DNA from: Lepidodermella squamata
Taxonomy: Eukaryota; Gastrotricha
Length of the DNA stretch: 64,000 nucleotides
Reading direction: 5' to 3'
Assembly: GCA_047495785.1 (NCBI GenBank)
Contig: JBLDXI010000007.1
Location: 3,534,001 to 3,598,000, forward strand
The number at the start of each line of letters is the position of its first letter. The stretch's first letter is position 1. Below are positions 48,201 through 60,100 of the stretch, one piece after another. The notes under the pieces were generated by a model. It was not told the origin of the DNA. It saw nothing but the letters and a program-made list of their open reading frames with translations, and made no database searches. A program made the position numbers and the translations under genes.

Positions 48201-51200
48201 TAAAGTGATGATTTACTAAATTCGCTGGAATTATCAAGAACGTCAAATATTCAAGGCATAGCGCAGCCACTTTTTACCGTAACCGAGAAAATCGCACAAT
48301 AGAGCGAACGAATTACCTGCCCAAGACGGCATACTTTTTGGGCAGATAATTTTTTTTCCAAAATAAGAAATATTCGCCGAAAAATCCATTCGCGTTCCAT
48401 TATTCAAATTACAGGCTCTATTGTGAGATTTTCTCGGCCTCGGTAAAAAGTGGCTGCGCTATGCAACTCTTAACTACCTTTAGACGCCCGGTATAAATTG
48501 ATTTTTCCACATTTTCCCTAAAAATTGAGGACTTATTCTCAAACAGATGGTACATAAGATATTTTGCACTGCAAATCTACGAATTCTCCGAAAAATAACC
48601 GAAAAACCCGATGGGAATGGTTTGGTAACATTCGCTATTCCACTTTACTCAAACGTTGCTCTTCAGATTTTTTCAGTCTAAAATATCAGGGCGACCTCAA
48701 GCAATCAATTGCACCTGGTTTTAACGCCTTCGATCACCTTTTAGAGCACTACGTCGCTGTTTATATGAAACTTCCGGGAATACCGGATACACCATAAATA
48801 TAGAGGGTGCTCCGTACGCTAAATTCTCGGAGATTTATTGGTAAATTATTTTTTTACTAGACTGCTATGACCGGCAGTTACTTTCCAGCAAGAAATTATA
48901 CGACTTTCTGTGCTACAGTTCATCGAAAAGTGTGATTTATGTCATTATCACCGAAGCCGAACTAGTCACCGCCTGACCCGTTTCAAACCGAAACTGTTCG
49001 GCTAACCAGCCCGAAACCTATCGGTGGAAAACAGAATTTTCGTCTTCGCTGTTAACTAGTCGATATTTTTTAAAGTTTTAGCGCTGCGTGGCGCATCGTT
49101 TCAGCGAAAATTAACGGCTGGTAGGCATCAAACCGGCAACCGGTTATTCCCGGTGAAATTCTGCGTTGTGGTTTATTTACGCAATCCCGATCCTTCCGGC
49201 TCGCTTTTTTAAAGCTAAAACATTATGAATTTGTGAGGGATACCTAACATAACATTTTCTAACGAAAAAATTTCAATTTCACTTGTTGAGTAGATCGTGT
49301 TTACCTTCGGTATTTTCAGTAAAATTACCGGGTTTTCTATTGAGTAATGCGCGGGTCTGCCAATGGCAACGAGTCGGTAGACCTAATGATTTCACCTTTG
49401 TGATTGAAGGAAACTACAAGCTGAGCCTATAGACTGAAAACAAAAAATGTTCACCGAAGAATTTTCGATTAGTGAGCGGACGAAAAGACCGATCCGCATT
49501 TAGGGTTTGTGAAAAAGCCAAGAACCCGGGATGATTACTACTCTGATGGTATTAGGATATCTCAGCTGTCATGGAAATACTAATAAACTATCCTAGTTGA
49601 CAAGAAGAATGAAAAAACTGGTAAAATCCGGTGTAGTATAGCAAAATACCGAAAATTACCGAACCATTCCCATCGGGTTTTTTTCGGGATTTATTGGGGA
49701 ATTCATAATTTTCTTCGGTGAAATCGTAGATTAATGACGTAAAGAGGCCTTTGATGGCACTTGTTTTGGAATAATAGTCGAATTGTGTGTAGACACGAAA
49801 AAAAATCAGTAAATTCGGGGTGTCTGAATGCAGTATCAAAGTTTCTTTCCGAATTTTTCAAATTTTGCGGAAAAATTAGACATTTGTATTAAATGACAGG
49901 TATTAAAATAACTTCTTGCCCCTAATCTACCAACTCACCGAAGAAAATAAGAAATCAACCGGAAATAATTCGAAATAACCTGATGGGAATGGTTTGGTAA
50001 TTTTCCATTGAATAATTGATGAGCCTGCTAAGGTCGTTGAAACGAGTCAGATCCCGTAAAACTGTTGTTTTAATTGCAGGAAACAGCCGTTAGAGCTTCT
50101 TAACTGAAAACAAAAAAATTTCACCGAAGAATTAACTTGCTGCGCCGACGTGAAATTTTTGGTACTTTCAGGTCTTTCCACACATTTGGTAGAAACACGC
50201 TTTCCCGTCTGAATTTGATTCTTAAACGTTTCTTCAATTTGAAAATAAAAAGATAGCCGAATGTAGTAGACATTGGCGCAAAAAAATCGGACAAAAATAG
50301 GAGTTTACCTGACGTTAACCGGACTAGCGCTCTTCATGTATTTTGCAAATATTATTGTTTCTACTCAGTGAAATTTCCCCAATGAAGCGTCCAATGCATT
50401 CTACGTTAAAATATTGGTCTGTTGCAACACTTGTTTTAATTATTGACCAGTTTTCAGGTGAGTTATCCAAGAAATAAAAAAACCGCGAGTTACAAAGAAT
50501 TTCGCCCGCGAAAACACGCCCGCATAAACGGCCCCTCATTAATATGCAAGTATTGATCTTTCGTTTGGTGCTCATACTGCATCATGCGCGTGCCGCGTAT
50601 ATAGCCAAGTTGCGCGCAGTAACTAATATATAAAAATCACTAGGCTCGCAATTCAAATATTGCGCGACAAGAACGATATAGTGTGTTTGAATCATCCACG
50701 TTGTCAACTAATTTTGATGTAGATTGCTCGATGCTGTTATTCACCTCAAACTGCTTCCTACGAAGTCGGCCCTGCAAAGTTCAAATGCCGGAAACATCAA
50801 GTTTCGGTGTGTTACAAGCAACCTATAGCCCTGATTATAAATTATCGATCTTTTGCTAGGTTAAAATATTTTCGATTAGTCAGACGTCCACTTACCGCGA
50901 AAATCATAACAAAGCTATTCAGACTTGCGTGAACAGCAATAACCCTATCTTCATCCGCTGCGCCGTTAGTAGAAACTCTCGAACAGCTGATTGCGTAACA
51001 CATGCCGGATCATGTCCGCCAGGAACAGTTAACTCTTTTTCAGCATATTTTTTCTTATATCTCTAAGTAATTTCCCCTTTTGACAGGCTGCTTTTGGGTC
51101 ATTTTCTTCGTTTGCGAATTGCATGTTGGACGTGAGTTCGAATAGCCAACTGTTCAACGGGACTGTGTGCATCGACGCGCTGGGCACTTACGTCTCAAAT

Positions 51201-51329
51201 GTGCCCAACCAAGCGAACGCGTTCAGTTACCTTGACGAGAATGGCGACGCGGTAGATCTACAGCTATGTCCAACTGGCTTCGATTTCGAACTCCGTACAT
51301 GTGGATGCTCAAAGCGCAGCCGCAAATAA
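42236..51329 (+). CDS. Secreted astacin-like metalloprotease with EGF-like, CUB and kringle domains
   Basis: A multi-exon gene. Signal peptide MKIILTLFIVIVPSFRC at 42236 is followed at once by the astacin start (SWPNPIFYSIAP), so no propeptide is seen. The zinc site is HEIGHAFGL (42842-42868) spliced to SHEVNRPDRD (from 42920), which fits HExxHxxGxxH; the Met-turn is ESIMHP. Then come an EGF-like Cys-rich segment, a CUB domain (DLPTSSASCTWQIS, ESDYVEIF), and a kringle with six cysteines (GYDYQGK, CRNPLSLPHPFCYL, CDPIPYC). A conserved Cys-rich tail resumes after 50723 (ARCCYSPQTASYEVGPAKFKC) and ends CGCSKRSRK. The protease should act outside the cell. A 5.5-kb inverted-repeat element fills one intron. 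Relative to the gene at 52807 the chitin-binding domain is missing, with FANCMLDVSS joined directly to the terminal segment. Confidence 0.75.
43860..44110. repeat. Dispersed repeat inside a CUB intron
   Basis: The intron between 43560 and 44268 is about 700 bp, against about 95 bp in the paralogue. It contains GGTATTTTCAG followed by GGGTCCCCCTTGTGG, also found near 41630-41660. It is likely a short element that entered this intron; its boundaries are not defined. Confidence 0.4.
47988..48032. repeat. Perfect 15-bp-arm hairpin
   Basis: CCGCTTTATGATTGC at 47988-48002 is followed, after a 15-base loop, by its exact complement GCAATCATAAAGCGG at 48018-48032. It lies inside the 5.5-kb element. 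It may be a structural or replication feature, or the remains of a small palindromic insertion. Confidence 0.6.
48256..48464. mobile_element. Nested palindromic MITE (209 bp)
   Basis: GCATAGCGCAGCCACTTTTT at the left and its inverted copy at the right continue matched for about 48 bp (ACCGTAACCGAGAAAATCGC against ACCGAGGCCGAGAAAATCTC). The loop is about 110 bp and non-coding. It is nested in the larger element in the astacin intron. No clear target duplication. Confidence 0.6.
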
Positions 51330-52806
51330 GCCAAAACATCTCTAAAATTCATTAATGGCAAACTTCTCAAACTGACTAAACAAAGAGCGGACTTATTATA
51401 TGGATGTTATAATCTTTGAAATCTTCACATATTATTTATTGTACCATAAAACCCAGCGTTACTACATTTCCATAATGGAAACTTTACCCCCTTCAGTTCT
51501 CAAACGATGCTTGTCACTTTGCCTCTACATTACTGTATTACCAATACACACTGATTACAAATATTCCAGAAAATAAAACAACAATTCAAGGCTTGATTTT
51601 GCTCCAAAATATTATCTAAATTATTTACTTTCAGCTTCTATGTTATTATTCATACCTAATGAGTATCAGGTTCAATTTCAATTCAAGCTCGGTCTATTGA
51701 TTTAATTGGAAAAAGTGACCCTAGCCTTAAAACCGTTCATGCAGTTTCGAAAAGCTGGTCCAGCTTCTAAATATGGTCAAACGCCAACAATGAATAACTG
51801 CACCTCTTCGAAATGAGATCAAGATGGAGCCTGGAATGTTGCTACCAGCGAGAAAACGACTGGAAAGACAAGGATTCTCAGCTAGTCGTTACCAGTCGGG
51901 TCAGAATTTTAAACACGGAATCAATTGATAAACCAATCTCTAAATTTTGAGCTCATTGGCGTGGTCTTTTCTGGTCTGACCGGGTCTAAATATTAGTGGA
52001 AAAAATGGTCGCCAATAATTTACCACCATTTTTTATGGTTCATTCATTTTCTTGTGTGATAATTTATTTTTGTGGAATTTCGAAACCAGTTTTCGAATTG
52101 TAGCTCTAGGAGATTACGAATCTACCAAAAGCTGGGTGTGGACGTATCACGTTTTCGGCACTTTTCCAACTAGAACATGGCAAAAAGTGGATGTCATTGA
52201 AATCAAAATATTGTCATTGACATTGTTATGGACAATACGGCTCCGTTGTGCATTATGTATTTTGATATCTAAAATTGTCTTCTCACGGAAAAAAAATAAA
52301 AATGATCTTGAAAGGACAACGAAAATTGTCGTCGAATAAAGTAGATCACCTTAATTGTGGAATAAAACAGGACTACCTAGAGAAAGTTCGGCTGACCTAG
52401 ATAAAATCATGTTCAGGCTCATTTGTTGGTCATTCAAAAAATGGCGAGGTTCAATATTTTAATGCTATCAAATGAGATCGTCTGCAATATAATAGTGTTT
52501 GTGATTTGCCTTTAGGGCCCGCAAACAGTGTTGGTGTTTCGATTTTGAACCACTGCACCCTTGTTCGAGATTTCATTGGTTTTTTTGCGACAGTCTAAAT
52601 TTGATAACTTATTGTTTTATTTCTAATTTAATGCTTTCTTCCAGTATTTAACAATAAGTTAGTTCTCTTGGGTTTATGCCAATATTTTTTGGCCAAGCTG
52701 TGGCCAGCTAAACTAACATAGGAGAGTATTCGCAGTACTACGATTTCGAAAAATCCCAGAAATGTAATTTCAATGATAACTCTCAATTGTTTAGGTTTAT
52801 GATGCG
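51330..52806. other. Intergenic between tandem astacin genes
   Basis: The first part is the 3' flank of the gene ending at 51329, with AATAAA-type signals near 51560. From about 52170 to 52400 the sequence resembles 41880-42090, marking the upstream edge of the tandem duplication. No further exon is supported. Confidence 0.45.
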
Positions 52807-55800
52807 ATGATTCATTCCTTGATAAATTTCGGCCTTGTCTTTCTGACCTCATTTCTGCCACCATGTCACAGCGACGAGGTTTGTTAGGGATCAGCATGAT
52901 ATAGGTTAATTATTATCAATATTTTTCAGGTTACAAAATCATGGCCGAATCCGATATTTTTCTCTATTGCTCCAGGTTAGATTTTTTTGGCGTCTCGCCT
53001 GGTGAGTTACATTAATTATTGATCTAATGAAAGGATTCACTTCGGCTCAACGGCAGAGCATTGGAAAGGCTATTTCTATGTGGAGTGTTAGCTGTGTGAA
53101 ATTCCAGGAAAGGGAGACCTTGGTTCAGGGTGAAAGCGGCTTAAAGTTCACGCTGTCACCCACTGGGTAAGCCTGCCTTCTTATTTGCTAGTTACGCTTC
53201 TGAATTGTTTCTTTCTAGTAACTGCTTCTCAAGGACCGGGAAACAAGTTTCGAGTGGATTTCAAGAAATCAAGTTAACTCCAGCGTGCATAGATGTGAGT
53301 TGGATGTCGTTAGTTGCAAGTTTGATAGGAAATTAGTACAGGAGAATGGAGAAGCATGTCCTAACTTGAGTTTTTCTGCCAATAGACTGCTGGCGATATC
53401 GCCCACGAAATCGGACATGCATTCGGCATGGTGAGTAACTCGCAATTTATCTGTCTTCTTCAATTGAAATTGACTTTGATCTCGCGTTTTACAGATTGAC
53501 GAAATCAATCGTCCTGATAGTCAACAATTTGTAACTTTCGATTTGACTTCAGTCTCTCGGTATTTATTCTTGCTTTTAACCACGTTCCTATTCGAAATCT
53601 TCATATTGTTTATCTCTTACAGGGCTGATAAAATGAAATTTAACGTCTCGTCGACCTCTTGGTCGTACGGCGCTTACGATTTCGAGTCAATCATGCACCC
53701 ACCTGCCAACTATTTGAGCTCGTTGGATACAAAGCAGACTATATGGCCGCGAGATATGACTTGGATGTCAGTCATGGGACAGCGGAGTCGCATTTCAGTT
53801 TTGGATGGTATCAAAGTGACTCGATTTCTGAACAAATGCCACGGTTAAATTTGCTGCCATGTTACAGATGATCACTACATTTTCATTATTTATCAGCTGA
53901 TGTTAAGATAATTTGTGGCAATGGTTTTCTCGACTCGACGGGACGCAGTTGCAGATGTGCCAGTGGCTTCCAATGGTTTGCCAAGGAAGGCTGTGCGCCA
54001 GCTTCTGTGAATGACTTCGCCAAATGTGGACCGCTGAGCGAGATTAAAGTTGCCGAATGCTCAAGAGGATACATCGATTTGCCGACTGTGTCGACGAGCT
54101 GCCTTTGGCAAGTGACATCGGTATAATTTTCAATTGTTGCTTGAATTTTCGGTCGGCTGGATTTTTTGTATCTTTCCGAATGTAAATTGCAATAACATTT
54201 GTGTGATATTATCCATCAGGATGGATCAACGATAGGAGGACAGATTTTTGGATTCGATTCAAAACCGTTCAGAACTGACGCTGATGCATGCGATTACGGA
54301 CGTATGCCTAGTTTAAAAAGAGTAATTATAGTTGTCAACCATACATTGCTTAGCGACTTCGACGCTTTGCGAGGACACGGATTACGTTGAGATATTCGAT
54401 GGAAATTCGCTATCGAGAAGAAGGTTTTTCGTTTTCATACACGCATCTGTCACATCGTCGTTTTTTCCCGCAGATTTTGCGAATGCAGTGTCACTGCGGG
54501 CCGAATTTTCACGACCACAGTCAACAGCACTATGGTTTACTTCAAAAAAACTTCTAGTGGCATGGCGAAGCCTACACGGCTCTACTTCTACGCAACTTGC
54601 GACAATGCCACGCCAACCTCGATCGGCTTTAATTGTAAAATTACTCCGAAAGGCTACGACTATCAAGGCAAACTAACGGCGAAGCCGGGGAAATGCATTT
54701 CTTGGAGTCAAGTCAAGAATTTCCGTTCATACGACCTGCCGCTTGGTAGATTCGAACCGTCGGCGAATACTTGCCGAAATCCGCTATCGTTTTCCGAACC
54801 CTACTGCTACCTCAAGAATGGTCCTACTGCGCCCTGTGATTCGATACCCATGTGTCGTAAGCTTTTCATTCAATAATCGAAATTCTGCTCATCTCAAATC
54901 ACAGAGCCTGTCTACCGATGCATTTCCACTGAGCGCAGAGAGTTTCTTGGTTGCTCGCCGTCTTGCCCAACGCTATCTGTCCCGGTAAAGTCTTTAAATT
55001 ATTTTTCTTCTCGTTGTCGATGCTGCTCTATTTTAGCTCACTTCTTTCACTTCAAGCGAACCATTGCGCTATATCGATCCAACTTTGTGTCAAACGGGGG
55101 TGAATTTTTGCTTATTACCGGCGATATTTTTCAGTGTTTTGAGAACTTATTCAGTTATGCTTACATTTTTCTAATTTCTAGTCCGCTCGATGTTGCTATT
55201 CACTTCTGACTGCTGTATACGAAGTCGGACCTGCTAAGTTCGCATGCGGGTAAGAACAAATTTCAGTACGTTGTGTTAGAATAAGCTGTAGTTATTACGT
55301 CAGTGTTTCATACTAGATCAAAATATTCGCAGACTCCAAACCTTCTCTCTATCGCATAAATCATAACAAGGCACTTCGAACTTGCATTGATAGTCCTCGT
55401 GAAATCTTCAATCGATGTGTTCTTGATGCCAATTCCCCTACCGTTGACTGCGTCAAGAAGGGCGAATCTTGTCCAAATGGAACGGTGAGCTTTTGATTGT
55501 TGCTGTGCCCTGTTTCTGAACAAGGAAGGTTTTTGTTCAGATCGCCGTCGGATCGTTTTCCTCGTTCGCTAATTGCTTTTTAGGCGTAAGGTTTTGTCAA
55601 TTTCGCCGTTGATACCAGTACTAATTTTTAGCATTATAGAAGCTTTTCAAAGCCTGTTCCTCAATCGACAAACGTATTCGGTGCATTGACGCACGCTTGA
55701 ATTGTAGCAAAGATGAAGTTGAGGTAACCGTAACCATCTCATACATCCAACATTTGATATCGCTGAATTACTTAGTCGATCTCACTTTGAAGTACCAATA

Positions 55801-56701
55801 CTTGTTTCAATCAGGTCACAACTGATGCCGAGTTACTTTGCCCGTCCGATGGGCAAACCACAACTTCAAGAAACGTGGCTGTAACGTCGCCTGCTACAAC
55901 TACGATTGATCACGGAAAGAAAGCTGCCGATGCATTCTGCGTCGCGAGCCAAACTTCGCGCAATGCTAAGGATTTGCTCGCAGATCCAGATGAGTGCCAT
56001 CATTACTACCAGTGCTTCTACTATAATGAAACTTCCGCGTTTGGTATCCGGCGTGTATGCCCCGAAGGCACTTCCTGGCGCGAAACCATCCTCTCGTGTG
56101 TGCCTGAGGTCGACCCAGCCCGCCCATGCCACGATCCATGCACCGATGCTACGCTGAACGTTTACTCGGGCGCGCTGCTAGGTTGCCGCACTTACTTCAA
56201 ATGCTTCCATGGTATCTCTTACAGCCAGTGCTGCCCAATAGGTACATTTTCCATTATGTTGAATCGCAGTTAGATGAGTAGGACAGGATGATGTTCAATT
56301 CGCTGTTAAGTTGGACTTTCCGCAAATTCAAAGTCTTAGTGTAGCAGTGTGTAACTTGCATGTAACTTGCAGAATGGTACATTCCAATCTTGTTAGCCAT
56401 CACGTTAGCCTTTTAATTTCCAGGTGAAATGTACAATGACGCAACCGCCAGTTGTGTCAAATCAGATGAGTGCACGGGCAGCTGCACGCAAGTGGGCCCA
56501 CCTATTCCGACCACAGCCGCGCCATCAAGCCGATACAACGAGACAGTGTGCCAAGACTCTTGGGGCTCTTTCATCTCCACTGTACCGGGCAAGGCCAACG
56601 CTTTCTACCTACTTGACGCTGATGGCAACCCAACTGACACCCAGGTGTGCCCGAAAGGTGTCGATTTCGACCTCAATTCTTGCTCTTGCCTAGTTGAGTG
56701 A
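52807..56701 (+). CDS. Secreted astacin-like protein with EGF-like, CUB, kringle and chitin-binding domains; third zinc ligand is Asp
   Basis: The first exon, 52807-52878, gives a signal peptide (MIHSLINFGLVFLTSFLPPC) in phase with VTKSWPNPIFFSIAP, the astacin start; again no propeptide. The zinc site reads HEIGHAFGM (53404-53430) then, after an intron, IDEINRPDSQ (from 53495). The third His of HExxHxxGxxH is thus Asp (codon 53498-53500) and the following DRD is DSQ. The Met-turn ESIMHP is kept. EGF-like (CGNGFLDSTGRSCRC), CUB (CEDTDYVEIFDG) and kringle (GYDYQGK, CRNPLSFSEPYCYL) follow, then a Cys-rich tail and, near 55930-56130, a type-2 chitin-binding domain (DPDECHHYYQCFY, CPEGTSW, CVPEVDP). 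It ends at 56701 (CSCLVE). It should be secreted to chitin-containing matrix. Whether it still cleaves peptides is open: Asp serves as a zinc ligand in snapalysin-type enzymes but not in typical astacins. Confidence 0.75.
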
Positions 56702-57109
56702 TGTGACTATCTCACGAGCTGAAAGTGGCTGATAGATTATTATAGTAATCCTTACTTATCGTTGATATTTCGATGAAATACAACTCAAACCTTTATTTCG
56801 TGACGCCTGTATAGAAGTGACATGGGCAACAAGAATAAAAAAAAAAATTTGGCCATTATGAACTATGAGCGGCGACAGGATCTGATTTAGGTGTTAGTTC
56901 ATCGTCAAATTTTTTAAAGACTTTGCCAAAAAAGCAATTAAATATTTTATTTCAACATCACACAAGATCTGCATCAAGTCCAAATGTTGCGCAAATTCGA
57001 AATTAAATTGTTATAATCAAATATTATCAAACCATGAAACCATCAATCGCCAAGACTACAGGAAAAATTCGAGTGAAGTGGGCTAGCTTTCCGGCTTCAA
57101 TGAGACAGA
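56702..57109. other. 3' flanks of convergent genes
   Basis: Space between the plus-strand astacin-like gene ending 56701 and the minus-strand channel gene ending 57110. AATAAA followed by an A run near 56834 could end the protease transcript. No other feature. Confidence 0.45.
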
Positions 57110-60100
57110 CTAAAATACAACAATAGCTGCATAGAGATTGATGACTAGAAATATGTCGAAGTATATGAAGAAAGCAGCCATGTCAATCGCCCTAGCGTAG
57201 CAAATCTTCTTGCAAAGCCCAATTGTCAAAAATCTCGTCATCAATTGCGGATACTTGACAGACGCTGCGAACATGATTGCCTCATACAGGGTCATGAGCC
57301 CAGTCAACCCGGACAAAATCAGCATATACTCTGCCATGAGGACTGATTCTGTTGTTTCAGGGATGAGATCCAAAACATCGGATTGAAGGACGATGATACT
57401 CAGCAAAAGTGTCCCAGAGAAAGCGGCTCGGTCTGGAACATCCGGCTGGAAGATCAATGAGCCGAAAACTAGCGTGATGATCATCGAACAGGGCGCTAAG
57501 CTGTTGATCAAGTAAGGAACCGGTTGGCGGGCAAATGTGACGGTGAATGTTGCGAAACTCGAGGTGCCGTTTTTCCGCAATAAGGACGTAGTGATACCGT
57601 AGACTGATCGCTGATTTTCCAACGTCCACAGCTCGTCGTCGAGAGAGTCTAAAAAAGTCAATTGGACTCCTGCGAAATTGACAAATTTGTTCGATTCATC
57701 CAGGGCGAATGAAAAATCGCATTGTTGTGTGTCGAAGGGGAATTTTCGCAGTTTCAGCCAGCATTGCGACTTGAAGTAGCCGTATCGCATCCAGTGGAAA
57801 AACAGCGTGCGATTTGGGGTTGTTGGGTAGAAACCCACGAAAATTTGTTCCTTGAAGCCGTTTTCCATGTAAACATCTGTCGTAGCATTCGTGAATCGCA
57901 TGCTTGGCACCCAAAGGTCGTGCCTACTGACCGTGTAGACACGATCAGCTTCGTTCACGTCAGGGGCTGTAGTCTCCCGTGGGCAGGCGGTAACAATCCA
58001 CCGAACTATTAAGCAGCCGGATAAGGATATTTCCCGCGCTTTTGCATCAATTGTATTCAGCCGATCAACCTCGAGGCTCAGGTATATTTTGGTACCAAAA
58101 GCTGGAGACCTACAAATTGCAAAACAGGCGTTAGTTGAGGCTTGGAACATGGAAATTGTACTTTCTGTTCCATAAGCGAAGTAAGATACCTGTTTATTCC
58201 CACTACTTACCTGTTTTCTGTATTAAGTGCCTCGCATGTGTTTAGATCCTCGATTTTCACTAGTGGCCGGATGTTTCCATCGATCAAATACGGAATCGAG
58301 AAATCAGAAGCGTTAGACGCAAAATCATAGCTTCTCGGGCCCGTAGGTATTGGTGTCGTCGATTCAGAGGGCTCAAGGCTCCATACGCGAACGTTTTTCA
58401 CGGTCGCATCTCCACTAGTACCACCCAATCCGTACAGTTGAATGCTAGCATTTCCACTAGATAACTGATTCCCGTTTAAACCGGATACGTTCACATTGTC
58501 TAAGGCAATAACTGATACTGTATCGCCGTAGCCTGGTGAAGGAACGAGAGCGACCTGAACAAGATTGAACTAGTGATTGAATTTCATTTCACACATTTGA
58601 AAGCATACTGTGACTTGATCATTCACGTTTTGAAGAATGACCCGGAAATCGGCTGTACCAGAGCCGTTGAAGATGCTACTGAGCGAATCACTCGCGTAGT
58701 TGTAGTTGAGAGGGATGGTTTTGTTTGATGGGGTAGCATCATAGGCAAGGTACAACTTCCCATCCCCCGCCAGTTGAAGCGACAAATGGAGGCCCTCGTA
58801 GTTGGTCAGTGAATCAGGGCCCACTGCCGACCGTTTCTTACGACCAGCTGTTGCAGTAGCTGAGAGAAAGTTTAGATGCTTTATAGCCTTAAATCCGATA
58901 ACTTACTAATTGTCCCAATCGATTTCGTGATTGCGAGAACCAGGTAGCCTGATGAGCCGTTCACTATATTGAATTTCGAGCTTACCTCGATTTCAGCTCG
59001 AATAGGAACTAGGCCAAAGTTGGCCGGCAGCGGTTCAACCATCCTAGCAGACCCGAGATCTACGTTCGGGTAGGAGTTCAGCACAAGACCTGTATTGTCG
59101 AGACGAGCTCCATATCCAGTGACAAATTTAGCCGTAGCGTTCATCGACGTATTTGAGTCGAACGATAGATGGCTCAAGTATGTTGGCTGTCCAGACCACA
59201 TGTAAGGCAAAGGCAGAGATTGGGTGTCTGGGGTTGAAACCAAATCGCCCAATGGCTTTGCAGTGGTTGAGGTAGTCTGCTGAGTAGTTGAAGCGGTCGT
59301 AGAGCTCGTACTGGTGGTCGTTGGGGTTGTTGTCGTAGTAACTGGAGTCGTAACAACTGTCGTTGTTGGGGTAGTGGTGGTGCTCGTGGTTGTTGTTGAG
59401 CTTGTCGAAACAGTTGGCGTCTTGGTCGTAGTTGCAGTAGACGTAGTAGTGCTGGTTTTCGTGGTGGATGTCGTAGTTGGGGTTGGCGTTGATGTTGTAC
59501 TCGTTGATGTACTTGGTGTGGTGCTGGTCGAGCTTGTCGTAGGCGAAGTTGTTGTACTCGGGATTGGGGTTGTTGAAGGGGTTGTCGTTGTTGGGGTTGT
59601 GGTACTAGTAGAAGTACTCGATACTGTAGTGGTAGGGGTACTGGTCGATGTGCTGGTTGTTGTAGTTGTTGGGGTCGTAGTCGAAGTTGTAGTTGGCGCA
59701 GTGGTTGTCGATGTTGGAGTCGTACTTGTAGTAGTTGTAGGAGTAGGAGTCGTAGTCGTAGTTGTTGTAGTAGTAGTGGTAGAAGTCGTGGCAGTTGTGG
59801 TGCTTGTGCTGTTCGACAATCTCCAGAAATAGAACTTGTAGATGTAAGCTGTCGCTCTCCCAATAGTGGCGTGGGCATTGATGCGTAACTTCACAGTTCC
59901 AGACGCCATGTCCGCATTTATTCCAGTTATATCCACGTTATCAACGCAAACTTGGGCCTGGGTTCCAAATGGCGCCATCGCTACAGTCAGCCTTTCCCCA
60001 TAAACTTGCATGATGAGGCGAAATCTAGCCGACCCTGACGCACCGAAGAGCCCTGTCCCACAGCCAACTGACGAAGTGGCCACTATAGGCGAGCAAGGAA

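Larger units (their letters stand above)
45202..50680. mobile_element. Large inverted-repeat element (about 5.5 kb) within an astacin intron
   Basis: The left end TATATCGTTCTTGACGCGCA and the right end, reverse-complemented (TATATCGTTCTTGTCGCGCA), stay similar for about 70 bp (AATATTTGAATT, CATAGTG/CCTAGTG, TTATATTAGT). The paralogous intron in the gene at 52807 is only about 100 bp, so this is an insertion. The longest frames inside are under 100 codons and show no transposase. A motif near CCCGATGGGAATGGTTTGGTAA recurs at about 48606, 49980 and, inverted, 49660. It is a non-autonomous or decayed element of unknown superfamily. Confidence 0.7.

Noticed and set aside
59174-59878. Leu/Gln/Arg/Pro-rich frame on the same strand as a mucin exon
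   Set aside because: Shifted-frame reading of the Thr codon repeats; the frame in phase with the flanking modules is the real one.
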